Below are positions 7,779 to 7,786 of a stretch of DNA of 7,786 nt, in pieces (positions within the stretch are counted from its first letter, which is position 1; every line of letters starts with the position of its first letter). Source of the DNA: a bacterium (GTDB taxonomy: Bacteria; UBP18; UBA7526); contig JAHIPW010000075.1 of the NCBI GenBank assembly GCA_018903055.1, positions 1 to 7,786 on the forward strand, read 5' to 3'. Both the position numbers and the translations under genes were made by a program. The notes beneath the pieces were generated by a model that made no database searches, was not told the origin of the DNA, and worked only from the letters and a program-made list of their open reading frames with translations.

Positions 7779-7786
7779 TTTATGTA

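Overview
The window looks like a near-origin, housekeeping stretch of an uncultured diderm-type bacterium. On the minus strand, in order of transcription, it carries a DciA-family (DUF721) gene, gyrB, a small exported HEAT-repeat protein and gyrA. A plus-strand CapA-like metallophosphatase gene, cut off by the left window edge, converges on gyrA. DciA-gyrB-gyrA is a common neighbourhood of dnaA/dnaN/recF, so those genes may lie beyond position 7786. GyrB has the roughly 170-residue insertion seen in proteobacterial-type GyrB, which argues against a Firmicute. The many degenerate short repeats between genes resemble those in candidate-phylum genomes such as Omnitrophota. That placement is a guess from style, not a demonstrated assignment.

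Layout: 1-888 (+) is the C-terminal part of CapA. 889-926 is a GC-rich hairpin between the convergent genes. 927-3614 (-) is gyrA. 3657-4223 (-) is the HEAT-repeat gene. 4224-4453 is a repeat-filled gap with strong hairpins. 4454-6868 (-) is gyrB. 6869-7190 is a 322-base gap built of short repeats in inverted arrangement. 7191-7673 (-) is the DciA-family gene. 7674-7786 is mostly an octamer repeat array.

GyrA and GyrB form the A2B2 topoisomerase that introduces negative supercoils. All ATPase, TOPRIM and cleavage residues that can be checked are present, several at exactly the E. coli positions (GyrA Tyr122; GyrB Glu424, Asp498, Asp500). The DciA-family protein is predicted to help load the replicative helicase. 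The HEAT protein has no obvious role in this process and is an unusual insert between gyrB and gyrA.

The most notable signal is the DNA around the genes. Each gap has its own short-period repeat array: 8-mer, 10-11-mer, or palindromic units. The last 90 codons of gyrA are made of the same kind of material: a duplicated palindromic element, octamers and 14-mers. They encode a lysine-, arginine-, glutamate- and serine-rich tail with an AT-hook-like RGRP core. The stop codons of both gyrA and the DciA gene lie inside repeat units. I found no CRISPR array, transposase, tRNA or rRNA, and nothing that amounts to an undescribed defence or biosynthetic system.
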